This document shows positions 37,682-47,840 of a DNA stretch of 64,000 bases, piece by piece. Numbering within the stretch: the stretch's first letter is position 1; each line of letters begins with the position of its first letter. The notes beneath the pieces are model-generated. The model worked only from the letters and a program-made list of their open reading frames with translations. It did not search any database and was not told the DNA's origin. This stretch comes from Acinetobacter sp. ANC 3813 (GTDB lineage: Bacteria; Pseudomonadota; Gammaproteobacteria; Pseudomonadales; Moraxellaceae), in NCBI RefSeq assembly GCF_002135435.1, contig NZ_NEGK01000010.1, forward strand, positions 62,001 through 126,000, written 5' to 3'. The translations under genes and the position numbers were made by a program.

Positions 37682-38344
37682 TTATTTCTGTTTGGCAGGC
37701 ATAATCCGCGCAGGATTACCCGCCACCGTTGCACCCGCAGGCACGCTTTTGGTCACGACCGCGCCCATGCCGACCACAGCGCCGCGGCCGATGACCAAGG
37801 GCTGATCAGGTATGCCCTGCTTAATCACAGCGCCTGCGCCAATATAAGCATGATCTTCAATATGAATATTGCCGTTGCATTTTACGCCGGGCGCGAAAGT
37901 CACGAAATCCCCAATCACGCAGTCATGCTCAACATAGCTGTATAAATTGGCGTGAAAACACTTGCCGATTTTAATATTTGAGGTGATGCTGACAAAAGGG
38001 CTTAATGCTGCGCCAATGGCAATATCCGCCTGATCCATCAATACAATATTGTCTGCATAAATGGACCAGAGCGAAATGCCGTCCGCCTCTAGACGCAGCG
38101 CGATTTTTTCACGGACACGGCTGTTGGCAATCGCAATCTGTGCGTATTTTTCAGATGCAGGCTCATTTAAAAACGCTTGATAGTTCATGGCGCGGTGACC
38201 ATTCACTGCGGCAATCGAATCCAGCGCATCATCAATAAAGACAATTTCTGAAGTATTCTGTTCACGTGCTAATTGCTGGCGAGCCACAGGCATTAAACTG
38301 CGCCCGCAGCCCGAAGCGCCATAGATGGCATACAGCTTAGTCAT
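37682..38344 (-). CDS. pglD: PglD/NeuD-type sugar O/N-acetyltransferase
   Basis: Acetylates the 4-amino group to give the diacetamido sugar. 220 residues: an N-terminal nucleotide-sugar domain opening with YAIYGASGCGRSLMPVA, then a left-handed beta helix with hexapeptide repeats and the catalytic His in YSYVEHDCVIGDFVTFAPG, ending AGNPARIM. Overlaps the PglC-like gene by 8 bp. WeeI equivalent. Confidence 0.93.
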   Translation of the reverse strand: MTKLYAIYGASGCGRSLMPVARQQLAREQNTSEIVFIDDALDSIAAVNGHRAMNYQAFLNEPASEKYAQIAIANSRVREKIALRLEADGISLWSIYADNIVLMDQADIAIGAALSPFVSITSNIKIGKCFHANLYSYVEHDCVIGDFVTFAPGVKCNGNIHIEDHAYIGAGAVIKQGIPDQPLVIGRGAVVGMGAVVTKSVPAGATVAGNPARIMPAKQK

Positions 38345-38957
38345 CTTTATGCTCCGGCGTGCCTCTAAATTTGCTCATGGTGGCTTCACCTTCGGCACTG
38401 ATGTCATCTTTGGACAGCACTTTTTGCACTGTTTTCAGCATAATCTTAAAGTCCAGCCACAGTGAGCGGTTTTCGACATACCATGTGTCCAGCTCAAACT
38501 TTTTTTCCCAAGAAATGGCATTGCGGCCATTCACCTGCGCATAGCCGGTAATCCCTGGGCGCACATTATGGCGCTTGGCTTGCTCAGCATTGTATAAAGG
38601 CAAATATTCCATCAGCAGCGGACGCGGGCCCACAATGCTCATTTCACCCTTAATAACATTCCACAGTTCCGGCATTTCATCCAAACTACTTGAACGCAGC
38701 ATTTGTCCAAAGGGTGTCAAGCGCTCACTGTCCGGCAGCGGATTGCCTGCCGCATCCACTGCATCTTTCATGCTGCGGAATTTAATCATTTCAAAGGGTT
38801 TGCCATCTAAACCTGGGCGCACCTGACGGAATAAAACTGGCGAACCTAGATTCTTGCGGACCTTATAGGCCACCAAAGCATAGACAGGAGACAGCAGCAC
38901 TAGCGCAGATGAAGCAATCACAATATCCAATACGCGCTTTAACATTGATTCTCTCAT
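38337..38957 (-). CDS. PglC/ItrB-type initiating sugar-phosphate transferase, module B
   Basis: Transfers a (diacetamido)trideoxyhexose-1-P to undecaprenyl phosphate. 206 residues with a short N-terminal membrane segment (LDIVIASSALVLLSPVYALV), KVRKNLGSPVLFRQVRPG, FEMIKFRSMKDAVD, SSSLDEMPELWNVIKGEMS and RPGITGYAQVNGRNAISW. It is grouped with pglD-pglE-gdr, which make its substrate. It is clearly a paralogue of the enzyme at 25048-25677, so the locus has two first-sugar enzymes. Confidence 0.92.
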   Translation of the reverse strand: MRESMLKRVLDIVIASSALVLLSPVYALVAYKVRKNLGSPVLFRQVRPGLDGKPFEMIKFRSMKDAVDAAGNPLPDSERLTPFGQMLRSSSLDEMPELWNVIKGEMSIVGPRPLLMEYLPLYNAEQAKRHNVRPGITGYAQVNGRNAISWEKKFELDTWYVENRSLWLDFKIMLKTVQKVLSKDDISAEGEATMSKFRGTPEHKDD

Positions 38958-39119
38958 TTCTTTTGCCGCGCTTTTTGCAGAATTGGTCCGCTCAAAGCAT
39001 CATTTATTCACTACATCATCCACGGTTTAAAGTGATGATGCGAACCGCCGCGCTCTACTTTAAAAGCTCTGCCCGCTGGCTGAACATTTTAACGCAGAGG
39101 TGCTGGCTTATATCATAAC

Positions 39120-39659
39120 TTAAATATCTGTCCAGCGTCTGTTGACCGAACTGCCTGGATTATTCATGCTCAGCACTTTGGCATAATTGCCTGCTGCCGT
39201 GGCATTTTCAGGAATATCCTTGGTTACTACGCTGCCCGCGCCAATGGTGGCATTGCTACCAATTTTGACCTGTTCAATGATGCAGACATTGGGCCCTATA
39301 TAAACATTGTCGCCAATTTCCGCGGCTTTTCGCCCACCATTGGCGCCAATGGTGGTAAATTGCGATAAGTTCACATTGTTGCCAATCACCGTGGTGGGAT
39401 TGACCACCAAAGGCCCGCCATGCCCAATAAACAAACCATAGCCGATTTCGGTGCTGGTATGAATATCAATGCCGTACTGCTTTTTTTTATAATAATAAAT
39501 GGGATAAGCCAGTTTCGCCCAAATGCTCTGAGCGCTGGCCAAACGCAGCCAAAAGGAAAAATTAAAGCCGCGGTTAAAAAAATAGGTTTTTAAAAATGAT
39601 TTATAACTGAGATTTCCCGTATAGCGGTATAAATCACTTTTTATATATTTTAAGGTCAT
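39120..39659 (-). CDS. serine-acetyltransferase-like hexapeptide acetyltransferase
   Basis: 179 residues with an LbH/SAT core: IDIHTSTEIGYGLFIGHGGPLVVNPTTVIGNNVNLSQFTTIG has the GHGG and N-V-N-L pattern of the CysE/WcaB group, followed by hexapeptide coils and GAGSVVTKDIPENATAAGNYAKV. It lacks the N-terminal CysE domain, so it is a polysaccharide acetyltransferase rather than cysteine biosynthesis. One of three acyltransferases in module B. Confidence 0.87.
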   Translation of the reverse strand: MTLKYIKSDLYRYTGNLSYKSFLKTYFFNRGFNFSFWLRLASAQSIWAKLAYPIYYYKKKQYGIDIHTSTEIGYGLFIGHGGPLVVNPTTVIGNNVNLSQFTTIGANGGRKAAEIGDNVYIGPNVCIIEQVKIGSNATIGAGSVVTKDIPENATAAGNYAKVLSMNNPGSSVNRRWTDI

Positions 39660-39691
39660 CTAGATCGCCTCTTAAATTAAGTGAATCGCCT

Positions 39692-40831
39692 TTAATGGAT
39701 ATCCATTTCAGCCATCATGTGCTTATTCACTTGATGCACATCATATTTATTCAGCGCAATTTCCCGCGAACGCTGCCCCATATATTCAATCAATTTCGGA
39801 TCTTGAATAAAATACTGTATGCACTGCACCAGCTCATCGACTGATTTCACTGCCACCAAATAGCCATTCACGCCATTGGCCACGGTTTCACGGCAGCCTG
39901 GCGCATCGGTGGTAATCACTGCGCGGCCCATCGCCATGGCTTCCAGCACTGTCCGCGGCGTGCCCTCACGATAGGATGGCAAGACATACACCGAGCTGGC
40001 GGCAATCGCAGGACGTACATCACTGAGCTTACCCCAGTAATGAATTGCGCCTTCTGCAATCCACTGATCCAGTTCTGCTTGGGCAATGGCTGAGGGATTA
40101 TCATCAATCCAGCCCACCAAATGAAACTCCGCTTCTGGGTGTCTTGCTTTGATGATGCGTGCCGCTTCAGCATATTCACGTACGCCTTTGTCACCGAGCA
40201 ATCGTGCGATCAGCAGAAAAGAGGCTTTGACCACACCCGCATCATTATTAGGCAAAGGCATCACATCAAAATCCTGTACATTTACCCCTGAACCATTCAC
40301 CACCACTGTAGATGTGTGGGCGGTCAGCAGCTGCATGTCTTGAAACAGCTTGAGGTCATCTGGATTTTGAAAAAAGACTTTATGCGCATGTTTCAGCGCT
40401 TGGGCATACAGACTATGCACCAATTTTTGAAATACGCTGCGCTGACCCGATTCAATATTTTGAAAGGCATAGCCCAAACCTGTAATGAGTGCAAAGCGCT
40501 TTGGCGCGCGCGCCAGCCAAGCCGCCAGCGTGCCGTAAATGACAGGCTTAATGGTATAGGACAGCACAGCATCCGGCTGAATTTGACGAATCTGCCGATA
40601 GATATTTTTGAGGAGTTTTAAATCCGCCAGCGGATTGGTGCCCGTGCGCTGCATTGGAATTTCATGCAGGTGATAACCCAAAGCTTGCAGTTTTTGCTGT
40701 TCTTCCGGAAAGCTTGCAAACTCAGGCGCCATGATATGAATCTCATAGCCTTGGGCAGCAATGGCTTCCAATAATTTACCGCGAAAATTCAGCACGGAGG
40801 GCAAAAAACTGCTGATCATTAAAAATTTCAT
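39692..40831 (-). CDS. GT4-family glycosyltransferase (PglA-like)
   Basis: 380 residues, GT-B fold: ISSFLPSVLNFRGKLLEAI, the second-domain start (FLLIARLLGDKGVREYAEAA), and the E-x7-E motif in YREGTPRTVLEAMAMGRAVITTDAPGCRE. Members beside PglC-type initiators often add the second sugar (Gal or GalNAc). Start: ATG at 40831 overlaps the upstream stop as ATGA and has GGAG 9 bases upstream; ATG at 40846 would add 5 residues. Confidence 0.92.
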   Translation of the reverse strand: MKFLMISSFLPSVLNFRGKLLEAIAAQGYEIHIMAPEFASFPEEQQKLQALGYHLHEIPMQRTGTNPLADLKLLKNIYRQIRQIQPDAVLSYTIKPVIYGTLAAWLARAPKRFALITGLGYAFQNIESGQRSVFQKLVHSLYAQALKHAHKVFFQNPDDLKLFQDMQLLTAHTSTVVVNGSGVNVQDFDVMPLPNNDAGVVKASFLLIARLLGDKGVREYAEAARIIKARHPEAEFHLVGWIDDNPSAIAQAELDQWIAEGAIHYWGKLSDVRPAIAASSVYVLPSYREGTPRTVLEAMAMGRAVITTDAPGCRETVANGVNGYLVAVKSVDELVQCIQYFIQDPKLIEYMGQRSREIALNKYDVHQVNKHMMAEMDIH

Positions 40832-41922
40832 GCCTGTTGGCTCCACACCTGCATATATTGGCGGCTGACGGTTTCAATACTGAAATTCTGTTCAACCCGT
40901 TCACGCGTCGCCTGTTTTAAGGCGTGTTTTTCTGCTTCTGATTTTTGCACATAAGCCAAAATTGCATCGGCTAAAGCTTGTGCATTACGCGGCGGCACAA
41001 TTGATCCTAAGTCCTGCACAATATATTGCGCATCACCGACATCAGTACTGATGCAAGGCAGACCTGATGCCATGGCTTCAACCAAGACATTCGGAAAACC
41101 TTCGGTAATCGAAGTCATGAGGAATGCATCGATGGATTGATAAAAAGCGGGCATATCCGAGATTTGATCAAGCAACTGTACTTTTTGGCTGTCCAGTTGA
41201 TACTCCTCAAATAAGGCTTTGACTTCCACGTTATCTAAACTCGCGCCACTACCTGCAATTTTAAAGATGATATTTTCACCTCTTAATAAGCTCATAGTTT
41301 CAAACAAATAAGGATAGCCCTTTGCAGGATGATAACGCCCAGCAAAGCCAATCACCGTCGGCTGATGCAATTGGGGATTGGGCTGGAATTTATCTAAAAA
41401 CACCCCATTGGCAATCACTTGGCTGTTGCCATTTTTAAAACCAAAGGCCTGATGCTGCTCTAATGAAGAATGCGCACAATAAATAATGCTGTTGGGCTGT
41501 TTGGATAAAATTTTACTTAAGCCCAAAGCAATTTTGGTGCTGATGGATTCGTCTTTCGGGGAAGCAAGCGAATGATGAATGCCCCATACTACCTTTGGTT
41601 TTTTCGCTAAGCCAATGGTGCTCAAACTGGTCAATGCATTGGCATGATACATCCAGCATTGCGCCGTTGCTGGCTGCAGTTTTTTGAGCAATGAACGTAG
41701 CTTGCTCACCGTACCCAGCGTATTAATACCATTCCAGCCCAGCGCATAATGTGCCTGACAGCGATCAAGCGTGCTTTGATACACCTCAGAAGTTTTCATT
41801 AAAGCAATGATCACATGTTCGTATTGGTGTTCAGTGTATTGAATCAAACGCGCCAGCATCATTTCAGCCCCGCCCACGCCTGCAAAATTGGTGATCACAT
41901 GCACCATCAATGGTTTGCTCAT
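40828..41922 (-). CDS. GT4-family glycosyltransferase
   Basis: 364 residues: N-terminal NFAGVGGAEMMLARL is the acceptor-side glycine motif. The donor domain starts VIGFAGRYHPAKGYPYLFE, and SITEGFPNVLVEAMASGLPCISTDVGDA holds the E-x7-E motif. It overlaps both neighbours by 4 bp, as expected of a tightly coupled capsule operon. Confidence 0.93.
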   Translation of the reverse strand: MSKPLMVHVITNFAGVGGAEMMLARLIQYTEHQYEHVIIALMKTSEVYQSTLDRCQAHYALGWNGINTLGTVSKLRSLLKKLQPATAQCWMYHANALTSLSTIGLAKKPKVVWGIHHSLASPKDESISTKIALGLSKILSKQPNSIIYCAHSSLEQHQAFGFKNGNSQVIANGVFLDKFQPNPQLHQPTVIGFAGRYHPAKGYPYLFETMSLLRGENIIFKIAGSGASLDNVEVKALFEEYQLDSQKVQLLDQISDMPAFYQSIDAFLMTSITEGFPNVLVEAMASGLPCISTDVGDAQYIVQDLGSIVPPRNAQALADAILAYVQKSEAEKHALKQATRERVEQNFSIETVSRQYMQVWSQQA

Positions 41923-43052
41923 TCTGCAGACTCCATCATGTTCAAGTACTGCTTCAGAACCGTTGCTTTGTGGAATTGCTGAATATGGGCTTCAAAATCA
42001 GCTACTGAATACTGTACATAATCAGAAAAAATTGCCTGTTGCATGGCTTGCGTCAAACCTGCTTGATCATTGCATTCAACTAATAAACCAAACTTGGAGG
42101 TTTCTAAAATTTCCATCGGCCCACTTGGACAGTTGGTACTCACTACTTTCACTTTGGAAGCAAGTGCCTGAATCAGTACACCCGGTAGACCTTCCCAATT
42201 TGAGCTTAAAACAAACAGCGATGCATATTTAAAATAGGCATAGGGGTTGGAGTCAAAGCCAGGTAAATCTACCACGTCTTTTAAACCTAAGCCCGATACC
42301 AAAGCTTCGAACTCAGTACGCAGTTCCCCTTCCCCTAAAATAATCAGGCGCGTATCCGCATGCTGATCATGTAAAGCTTTAAAAGAACGAATTAGAAAAC
42401 CAAAGTTTTTTGCTTCAGTCAGGCGACCTACCGCCAAAATCACTTTATTAGTTTGATTCAGTGGGTTGCTATTAAAAAAACGATGTATGACAGGCGCTTT
42501 GAGTTTTTCAAAATAGGCATCATCCAGTACAGGGTTATAAATGGTGCTCAAATTGTTTTTTTTATAAGCATAATATTCACGAAAATCTGTTTCTACACCT
42601 TTGGAGACACAGATCACTTGCTGTGCCATCGGATAGGTCCAATCCACCAAGGTTTTCAGCACAAACTTAGCAAAACCCTGCAATTTCATATTTTTTGATG
42701 GCGTGGACACTTCACGAAAAATCAAACGTGTATTGACGCCTGCCAGCTTTTTGGCAATGCCCGCCACAATATTGGTATGAGTTTGCGTTGCCACTAAGCA
42801 ATCATACTGTTCAACTTTCAGCTTCATTTTTAACGGTTTGATGCTATTCATCACTCGACCGCAATTAAAATTCACCAATTGAATTTTCGGGCTGACTTCA
42901 GGCAAGAGTTTGGCTTTGTCATCGGTTACATCGCATACACCCAAATGAATATTCAGGCCTTGCTCGGCAAAGCTATTCGCCAGTTGAATGACCGTACGTT
43001 CTGCACCGCCACCGCCCAAGCTTGGCAAAAAGAACATGACTTTATTCAACAT
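41919..43052 (-). CDS. GT4-family glycosyltransferase
   Basis: 377 residues: FFLPSLGGGGAERTVIQLA at the start, VILAVGRLTEAKNFGFLIRSF opening the donor domain, and SNWEGLPGVLIQALASKVKVVSTNCPSGP with an E-x7-Q/E variant of the catalytic motif. Start at 43052 has AGG 8 bases upstream. First of three consecutive GT4 genes, so module B would build about four sugars including the primer. Confidence 0.93.
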   Translation of the reverse strand: MLNKVMFFLPSLGGGGAERTVIQLANSFAEQGLNIHLGVCDVTDDKAKLLPEVSPKIQLVNFNCGRVMNSIKPLKMKLKVEQYDCLVATQTHTNIVAGIAKKLAGVNTRLIFREVSTPSKNMKLQGFAKFVLKTLVDWTYPMAQQVICVSKGVETDFREYYAYKKNNLSTIYNPVLDDAYFEKLKAPVIHRFFNSNPLNQTNKVILAVGRLTEAKNFGFLIRSFKALHDQHADTRLIILGEGELRTEFEALVSGLGLKDVVDLPGFDSNPYAYFKYASLFVLSSNWEGLPGVLIQALASKVKVVSTNCPSGPMEILETSKFGLLVECNDQAGLTQAMQQAIFSDYVQYSVADFEAHIQQFHKATVLKQYLNMMESAE

Positions 43053-43083
43053 AATCAGACCTAGTTTTTAAAATGGGAGAATA

Positions 43084-43659
43084 TTAATGCGGTGTTTTAG
43101 AAGCTTGAATAGCCATGGCGCGTTCAACCCGCTCACGATAATCCATGATGCCTGCAAGATCACTATCACTCACACAAGTACTTTGAATTTTGGCTTGATA
43201 ATCGACAAAACTCGACACCACTTTGGCAGGTACACCAATAGCTACACTATTATCAGGAATGTCTTTGGTGACCACTGAACCTGCGCCAATCACCACATTT
43301 GATCCAATGCTCACGCCCGGCATGACAATGGTATTGACCCCAATAAACACATGCGAGCCGACTTGAATCGAGGCAAAGCGCTGATAGCGTTTGCCTTGCG
43401 TATCTTTCACCAAACAGGTACTGCCGTCATGGGTAATAAACTTCACCCCTGAGGTCACGGTGACATGATCACCAATGGAGACTAAAAAGGGTTCTGAGCC
43501 CCAGCTTTTAATATAGATTCGGCAGTTTTCACCCACTTTCACCCCTTTTTTACGCGCATAAGCCACACTGCCCTTTGCCATAAAATAAGCAAGATCGAAC
43601 AGCTGTCGAAAAGCAGAAACCATAAAAGCCATATGCAGTACCTGAATGAGGCGGGTCAA
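43084..43659 (-). CDS. hexapeptide-repeat acyltransferase
   Basis: 191 residues with an LbH fold of the maltose O-acetyltransferase type: FITHDGS supplies the catalytic His, and IGVNTIVMPGVSIGSNVVIGAGSVVTKDIPDNSVAIGVPAKVV forms the C-terminal coils (in parts). A short helical N-terminus precedes it. Probably O- or N-acetylates a sugar in the repeat unit; which one is unknown. Confidence 0.88.
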   Translation of the reverse strand: MTRLIQVLHMAFMVSAFRQLFDLAYFMAKGSVAYARKKGVKVGENCRIYIKSWGSEPFLVSIGDHVTVTSGVKFITHDGSTCLVKDTQGKRYQRFASIQVGSHVFIGVNTIVMPGVSIGSNVVIGAGSVVTKDIPDNSVAIGVPAKVVSSFVDYQAKIQSTCVSDSDLAGIMDYRERVERAMAIQASKTPH

Positions 43660-43743
43660 CTTAAAAGGAGAAAAATAAGTCAGCTATTTTACGCTGAAAA
43701 TACACTTTTCGATATGGATGCCAAAATCACTATAAAAAGGAGG

Positions 43744-44355
43744 CTACAGCGATTTGATTTTTTTAGCAGGAATGCCGACATACACCCCGGATTCATCCAA
43801 AGGCTTCGACACCAGACTGCAAGCGCCAATCACTGAATCATTTGGAATCGTCACGCCATCGAGCACCGTGACACGCGCGCCAAGCCAAATATTTTCACCC
43901 AGACACACGCCTTGTTTAGTGATGGCATCTTTCACCAATAAATCAGGTTCGCCAAATTTATGATTGCTGGCAATCAGGATGCTTTGCGTGCCAATACGCG
44001 TGTTGTCGCCAATGCTCACACCGCCGCAGCCATTGATAAACGACTTGGAATTGATACTGACATCATGCCCAATACTGATCTTGCCACCAAAACATTTAAT
44101 ATAGCAGTTTTCCCCAATAAAACTGTTGTCGGCAATCTCCAGTACTGCGCCTTGCTCGACAATTAAACTGACATGATCGCCAATATAAACATTTTTACCA
44201 ATCTTGACCTGACCGCTAATATCCACCGTACAGCCTTTGCCGAAATAGCGGAATTGCGTGCCGAATGCCTCGTTATAAAATTGCTTGCGGCATTGTGCAG
44301 ACAACCAATTCATCAGTTTTAAAAGTTTAAAAAACATCAGCCTTTGTTTCTCCAC
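43744..44355 (-). CDS. hexapeptide-repeat acyltransferase
   Basis: 203 residues: many imperfect hexapeptide coils (IGKNVYIGDHVSLIVEQG, IGHDVSINSKSFINGCGG, IGDNTRIGTQSILIASNHKF with the likely catalytic His, IWLGARVTVLDGVTI) and the usual VGIPAKKIKSL end. It overlaps the wzx stop by 19 bp if it starts at 44355, or begins at an in-frame ATG at 44337. Confidence 0.88.
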   Translation of the reverse strand: MEKQRLMFFKLLKLMNWLSAQCRKQFYNEAFGTQFRYFGKGCTVDISGQVKIGKNVYIGDHVSLIVEQGAVLEIADNSFIGENCYIKCFGGKISIGHDVSINSKSFINGCGGVSIGDNTRIGTQSILIASNHKFGEPDLLVKDAITKQGVCLGENIWLGARVTVLDGVTIPNDSVIGACSLVSKPLDESGVYVGIPAKKIKSL

Positions 44356-45509
44356 ACCACATATAAAATGGCAAAGTTATAAAAAATCAGCGCAATCGGC
44401 ACAGCCAGCAGCATTAAAACCTTATCATCCAAACACAAATACAGCCCAGCGAATAATGCAAATTTAATGAGCAATTCTACGATTTGCAAACGGAATAAGA
44501 TTTGGCTATTGCGCTTGGCAATTAAATAGGCTGAGCTTGGCGGATTACAAAAAACTGCCCAATAGCCCAAAGCCAAAATTTGGAAATAGGTTGAAATACC
44601 GACCCATTCACTGCCAAAAACCCATAAATAGAGCGATTCAGGCAAGATAAAGAAAATTGCAAAAAGAGGCAGTGAAACCAAACTCAGCAATACACTGCTT
44701 TTCAGTGCGGCGTGATTGGATTCAGTATTTTTAAATTTACGAATGAAAAACTGACGTAAAGTCTGTGAAATCAGATTGATCGGAACACGTAAGGTACGCT
44801 CGACAATGGCATAGAACCCCATCGCTTGCACACCAACAAAATGCGACACCACATAGTAGGGTAAGTTATGCGAAAAACTATTCAGCAAGGCATGTGGTGT
44901 ATTGCTATAGATAAAATCTTTGTAGTTTTTAAACGCCCACCAACTGACTTGGTAAAGCTGATATTTCAATATGAAAAGCAACATCGCCACGATCATCAAG
45001 ATCGAGCTGAGATTATAGCTATTCAGCAAACTGATCTGCATAAACAGCGGCAAACTCAGCTGCACCGCTAACACAATTGCACTTCTAAAAATATTTAAGC
45101 CTGCGCAAAAATATTCTTTATGCGCAGCAAATTGATAGTTATAAATGCTTTGAATCAAGGTATTGGCAAGTACGCCCGTTGCCACAGCAAATGCCATTTC
45201 AACATTTAAAATCAAGCTGATGACAATGCCGCTGATGGCTGCAATTACCGTTGAGAAAACAGCACCCTCAAAAATCAGGCTTTTTTTATCCTGTTCTTCG
45301 GCAACCAACAGCGCTTGATCCAAACGTAAATTGGCTACTGTTGAAAGCACACTGACCACCGCCAAGGCAATGCCATACGCGCCAAAGTCCTGCACGGAAT
45401 ATAGACGCGTTAAAACAGGAAGTGCGATAAATGTCATTATCGCACCTGCCAATAAACTCAATGTAATCAGTCCAATGGACTGATATTTTGCGAAGAGTTT
45501 CGCAATCAT
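44337..45509 (-). CDS. wzx: Wzx-type flippase, module B
   Basis: 390 residues, about 12 transmembrane helices, MOP superfamily: LSLLAGAIMTFIALPVLTRLYSVQDFGAYGIAL is the typical first-helix pair (quoted as landmark in parts), and YVVSHFVGVQAMGFYAIVERTL follows. It exports the repeat unit of module B. It is shorter than and not closely similar to the flippase at 31706-33178. Confidence 0.9.
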   Translation of the reverse strand: MIAKLFAKYQSIGLITLSLLAGAIMTFIALPVLTRLYSVQDFGAYGIALAVVSVLSTVANLRLDQALLVAEEQDKKSLIFEGAVFSTVIAAISGIVISLILNVEMAFAVATGVLANTLIQSIYNYQFAAHKEYFCAGLNIFRSAIVLAVQLSLPLFMQISLLNSYNLSSILMIVAMLLFILKYQLYQVSWWAFKNYKDFIYSNTPHALLNSFSHNLPYYVVSHFVGVQAMGFYAIVERTLRVPINLISQTLRQFFIRKFKNTESNHAALKSSVLLSLVSLPLFAIFFILPESLYLWVFGSEWVGISTYFQILALGYWAVFCNPPSSAYLIAKRNSQILFRLQIVELLIKFALFAGLYLCLDDKVLMLLAVPIALIFYNFAILYVVWRNKG

Positions 45510-45519
45510 CAGTTCAAGA

Positions 45520-46542
45520 TCATTTTAAATTATTGACGTACCATCGCATGGCCAATTGAATGCCTTCCGCAATTTTAAACTGCGGCGCATAACCCAAATA
45601 CTGCTCAATTTTGGCAATGCTGGCTTGCGAATGCCGCACATCACCCGCTCGAAATTCACGATAGACAGGATCACGCTCAAAGTTCACCGCATTTTCAGCC
45701 AAGGCCACTTGAATCGCACGGTACAAGTCGTTCAGTGTGGTACGGTCACCCACCGCCACGTTATAGACCTGATTTTTGGCATCATCAGAAGCTGTCGCCG
45801 CCAAAATATTGGCTTGCACCGTATTATCAATAAAGCAGAAATCACGGCTGGTTTCACCATCACCATTGATGAAGACATCCTCTCCCGCAATCATCGATGC
45901 CGTCCATTTTGGAATCACTGCAGCATAGGCGCCGTTTGGATCTTGGCGCTGGCCGAATACATTGAAGTAGCGCAGACCAATGGCTTTAAAACCGTAGCTG
46001 CGTGCAAACACATCCGCATACAGTTCATTGACATATTTAGTCACTGCATACGGTGACAATGGGTTGCCAATGTTTTCTTCCACTTTTGGCAATGCAGGAT
46101 GATCGCCATAAGTCGAACTGCTGGCTGCATAGGTAAAGCTTGAAACACCCGCATCGCGCGCAGCGGTCAGCATATTCAAGAAACCGCTGATATTGGTTTC
46201 ATTGGTGGTGATCGGATCGGCAATTGAACGCGGCACAGAACCCAGCGCTGCTTCATGCAAGACATAATCCACGCCTGCACAGGCTTTTTGGCAATCTTCG
46301 AATTTGCGGATATCACCTTCAATAAAGCTGAATTTCGCCCATTGCTCAGCGGTCACTAAGCTTTGCACTTCATCGAGGTTATGTGGATGACCTGTCGCGA
46401 AATTGTCTAAGCCCACAACTTTTTGATTCAGCTTCAGCAAAGTTTCAAGAAGGTTCGAGCCAATAAAGCCTGCAACACCTGTGACTAACCAAATTTTTGG
46501 GTTTTGATTTAATTGCTCACATATAGTTTGATATTGGCTCAT
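45520..46542 (-). CDS. wbpP: UDP-GlcNAc 4-epimerase (WbpP/TviC type)
   Basis: 340-residue extended [40 protein letters not shown], catalytic Y-x-x-x-K in [12 protein letters not shown], and [21 protein letters not shown]. This subgroup prefers N-acetylated sugars and works with the adjacent Gna/WbpO dehydrogenase to give UDP-GalNAcA. Follows gna by 20 bp. Confidence 0.94.
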   Translation of the reverse strand: MSQYQTICEQLNQNPKIWLVTGVAGFIGSNLLETLLKLNQKVVGLDNFATGHPHNLDEVQSLVTAEQWAKFSFIEGDIRKFEDCQKACAGVDYVLHEAALGSVPRSIADPITTNETNISGFLNMLTAARDAGVSSFTYAASSSTYGDHPALPKVEENIGNPLSPYAVTKYVNELYADVFARSYGFKAIGLRYFNVFGQRQDPNGAYAAVIPKWTASMIAGEDVFINGDGETSRDFCFIDNTVQANILAATASDDAKNQVYNVAVGDRTTLNDLYRAIQVALAENAVNFERDPVYREFRAGDVRHSQASIAKIEQYLGYAPQFKIAEGIQLAMRWYVNNLK

Positions 46543-46562
46543 TCTCTTCTGTTTCCTTAAAA

Positions 46563-47840
46563 TTATAAACGAATGTCAGATTCAGCTTGGTCTAACACAT
46601 ATTTTAAATCATATAAAATGTGTGCTTTTTTACCTAATGCACGAATTTTCTCTGCACCCATTTTTTTAAACTGTTCATGCGCAACAGCTAAGATTACTGC
46701 ATCATAAGCGTCCGCTTCCACAGACTGCACAGGGCTGATGCCGTATTCATGCTCTGCCTCTGCCGCATCGACCCATGGATCATAAACGTCGACATTGGCA
46801 TGATATTCTTTCAACTCATTTACAATGTCGATAATGCGGGTATTGCGGATATCTGGGCAGTTTTCTTTAAAGCTTAAGCCTAAAATTAAGACTTTAGCGC
46901 CTTCCACTTGAATGCGTTTCTTCAGCATCGCTTTGACCAGCTGAGTCACCACATAAGCGCCCATGCTGTCATTTAAGCGGCGCCCTGCCAGAATAATTTC
47001 TGGGTGATAGCCAATCGCCTGCGCTTTATGGGTCAAATAGTACGGATCGACACCAATACAGTGCCCACCGACCAAGCCTGGACGGAACGGTAAAAAGTTC
47101 CATTTGGTACCTGCAGCCTGCAGCACAGCTTCGGTATCAATGCCCATTTTATTGAAAATCAACGCCAATTCATTAATTAATGCAATATTGACATCACGCT
47201 GGGTGTTTTCAATCACCTTCGCCGCTTCTGCGACTTTAATGCTGGCGGCTTTATGGGTGCCCGCTTCAATAATCAAGTTATAAACCTGATCCACATAATC
47301 AGCCACTTCAAGCGTTGAACCTGAGGTAATTTTTAATATATTGGTGACACGGTGCAGTTTATCGCCTGGATTAATACGTTCAGGACTATAGCCTGCATAA
47401 AAATCCTGATTGAATGTTAGGCCTGATACTTTTTCTAATACCGGAATACAGGTTTCTTCTGTGGCGCCCGGATAAACTGTTGATTCATAAACAACAATAT
47501 CGCCTTTCTTTAACACCTTGCCTATGCTTTCTGAAGCTTTAATCAAAGGTGTTAAATCTGGCTGCTTATATTCATCAATTGGGGTCGGTACAGTCACAAT
47601 AAAAAAGTTGCAGCTGCTTAAATCTTGTAAATTTGCACTGTAGCTTAATTGAGCAGCCTGCTTTAACTCTTCCGGAGACACTTCCAATGTATGGTCTTGA
47701 CCGTTTCGAAGCTCATCAATGCGTTTTTGATGAATATCAAAACCGACTACCGGCACTTTCTTACCAAATTCAACTGCTAACGGCAAACCCACATAGCCAA
47801 GTCCAATAATTGCTATTTTTAGTTCAGAGAGTTGTAACAT
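46563..47840 (-). CDS. gna: UDP-N-acetyl-hexosamine 6-dehydrogenase (Gna/TviB/WbpO)
   Basis: Oxidises UDP-GlcNAc or UDP-GalNAc to the uronate. 425 residues: [66 protein letters not shown], and the Cys nucleophile in [13 protein letters not shown]. First gene of the minus-strand capsule cluster, divergent from wza. Third nucleotide-sugar dehydrogenase in the window. Confidence 0.95.
   Translation of the reverse strand: MLQLSELKIAIIGLGYVGLPLAVEFGKKVPVVGFDIHQKRIDELRNGQDHTLEVSPEELKQAAQLSYSANLQDLSSCNFFIVTVPTPIDEYKQPDLTPLIKASESIGKVLKKGDIVVYESTVYPGATEETCIPVLEKVSGLTFNQDFYAGYSPERINPGDKLHRVTNILKITSGSTLEVADYVDQVYNLIIEAGTHKAASIKVAEAAKVIENTQRDVNIALINELALIFNKMGIDTEAVLQAAGTKWNFLPFRPGLVGGHCIGVDPYYLTHKAQAIGYHPEIILAGRRLNDSMGAYVVTQLVKAMLKKRIQVEGAKVLILGLSFKENCPDIRNTRIIDIVNELKEYHANVDVYDPWVDAAEAEHEYGISPVQSVEADAYDAVILAVAHEQFKKMGAEKIRALGKKAHILYDLKYVLDQAESDIRL

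Noticed and set aside
45556-46056. 166-codon frame on the plus strand
   Set aside because: Lies wholly opposite the well-supported WbpP-type epimerase gene and shows no family features.
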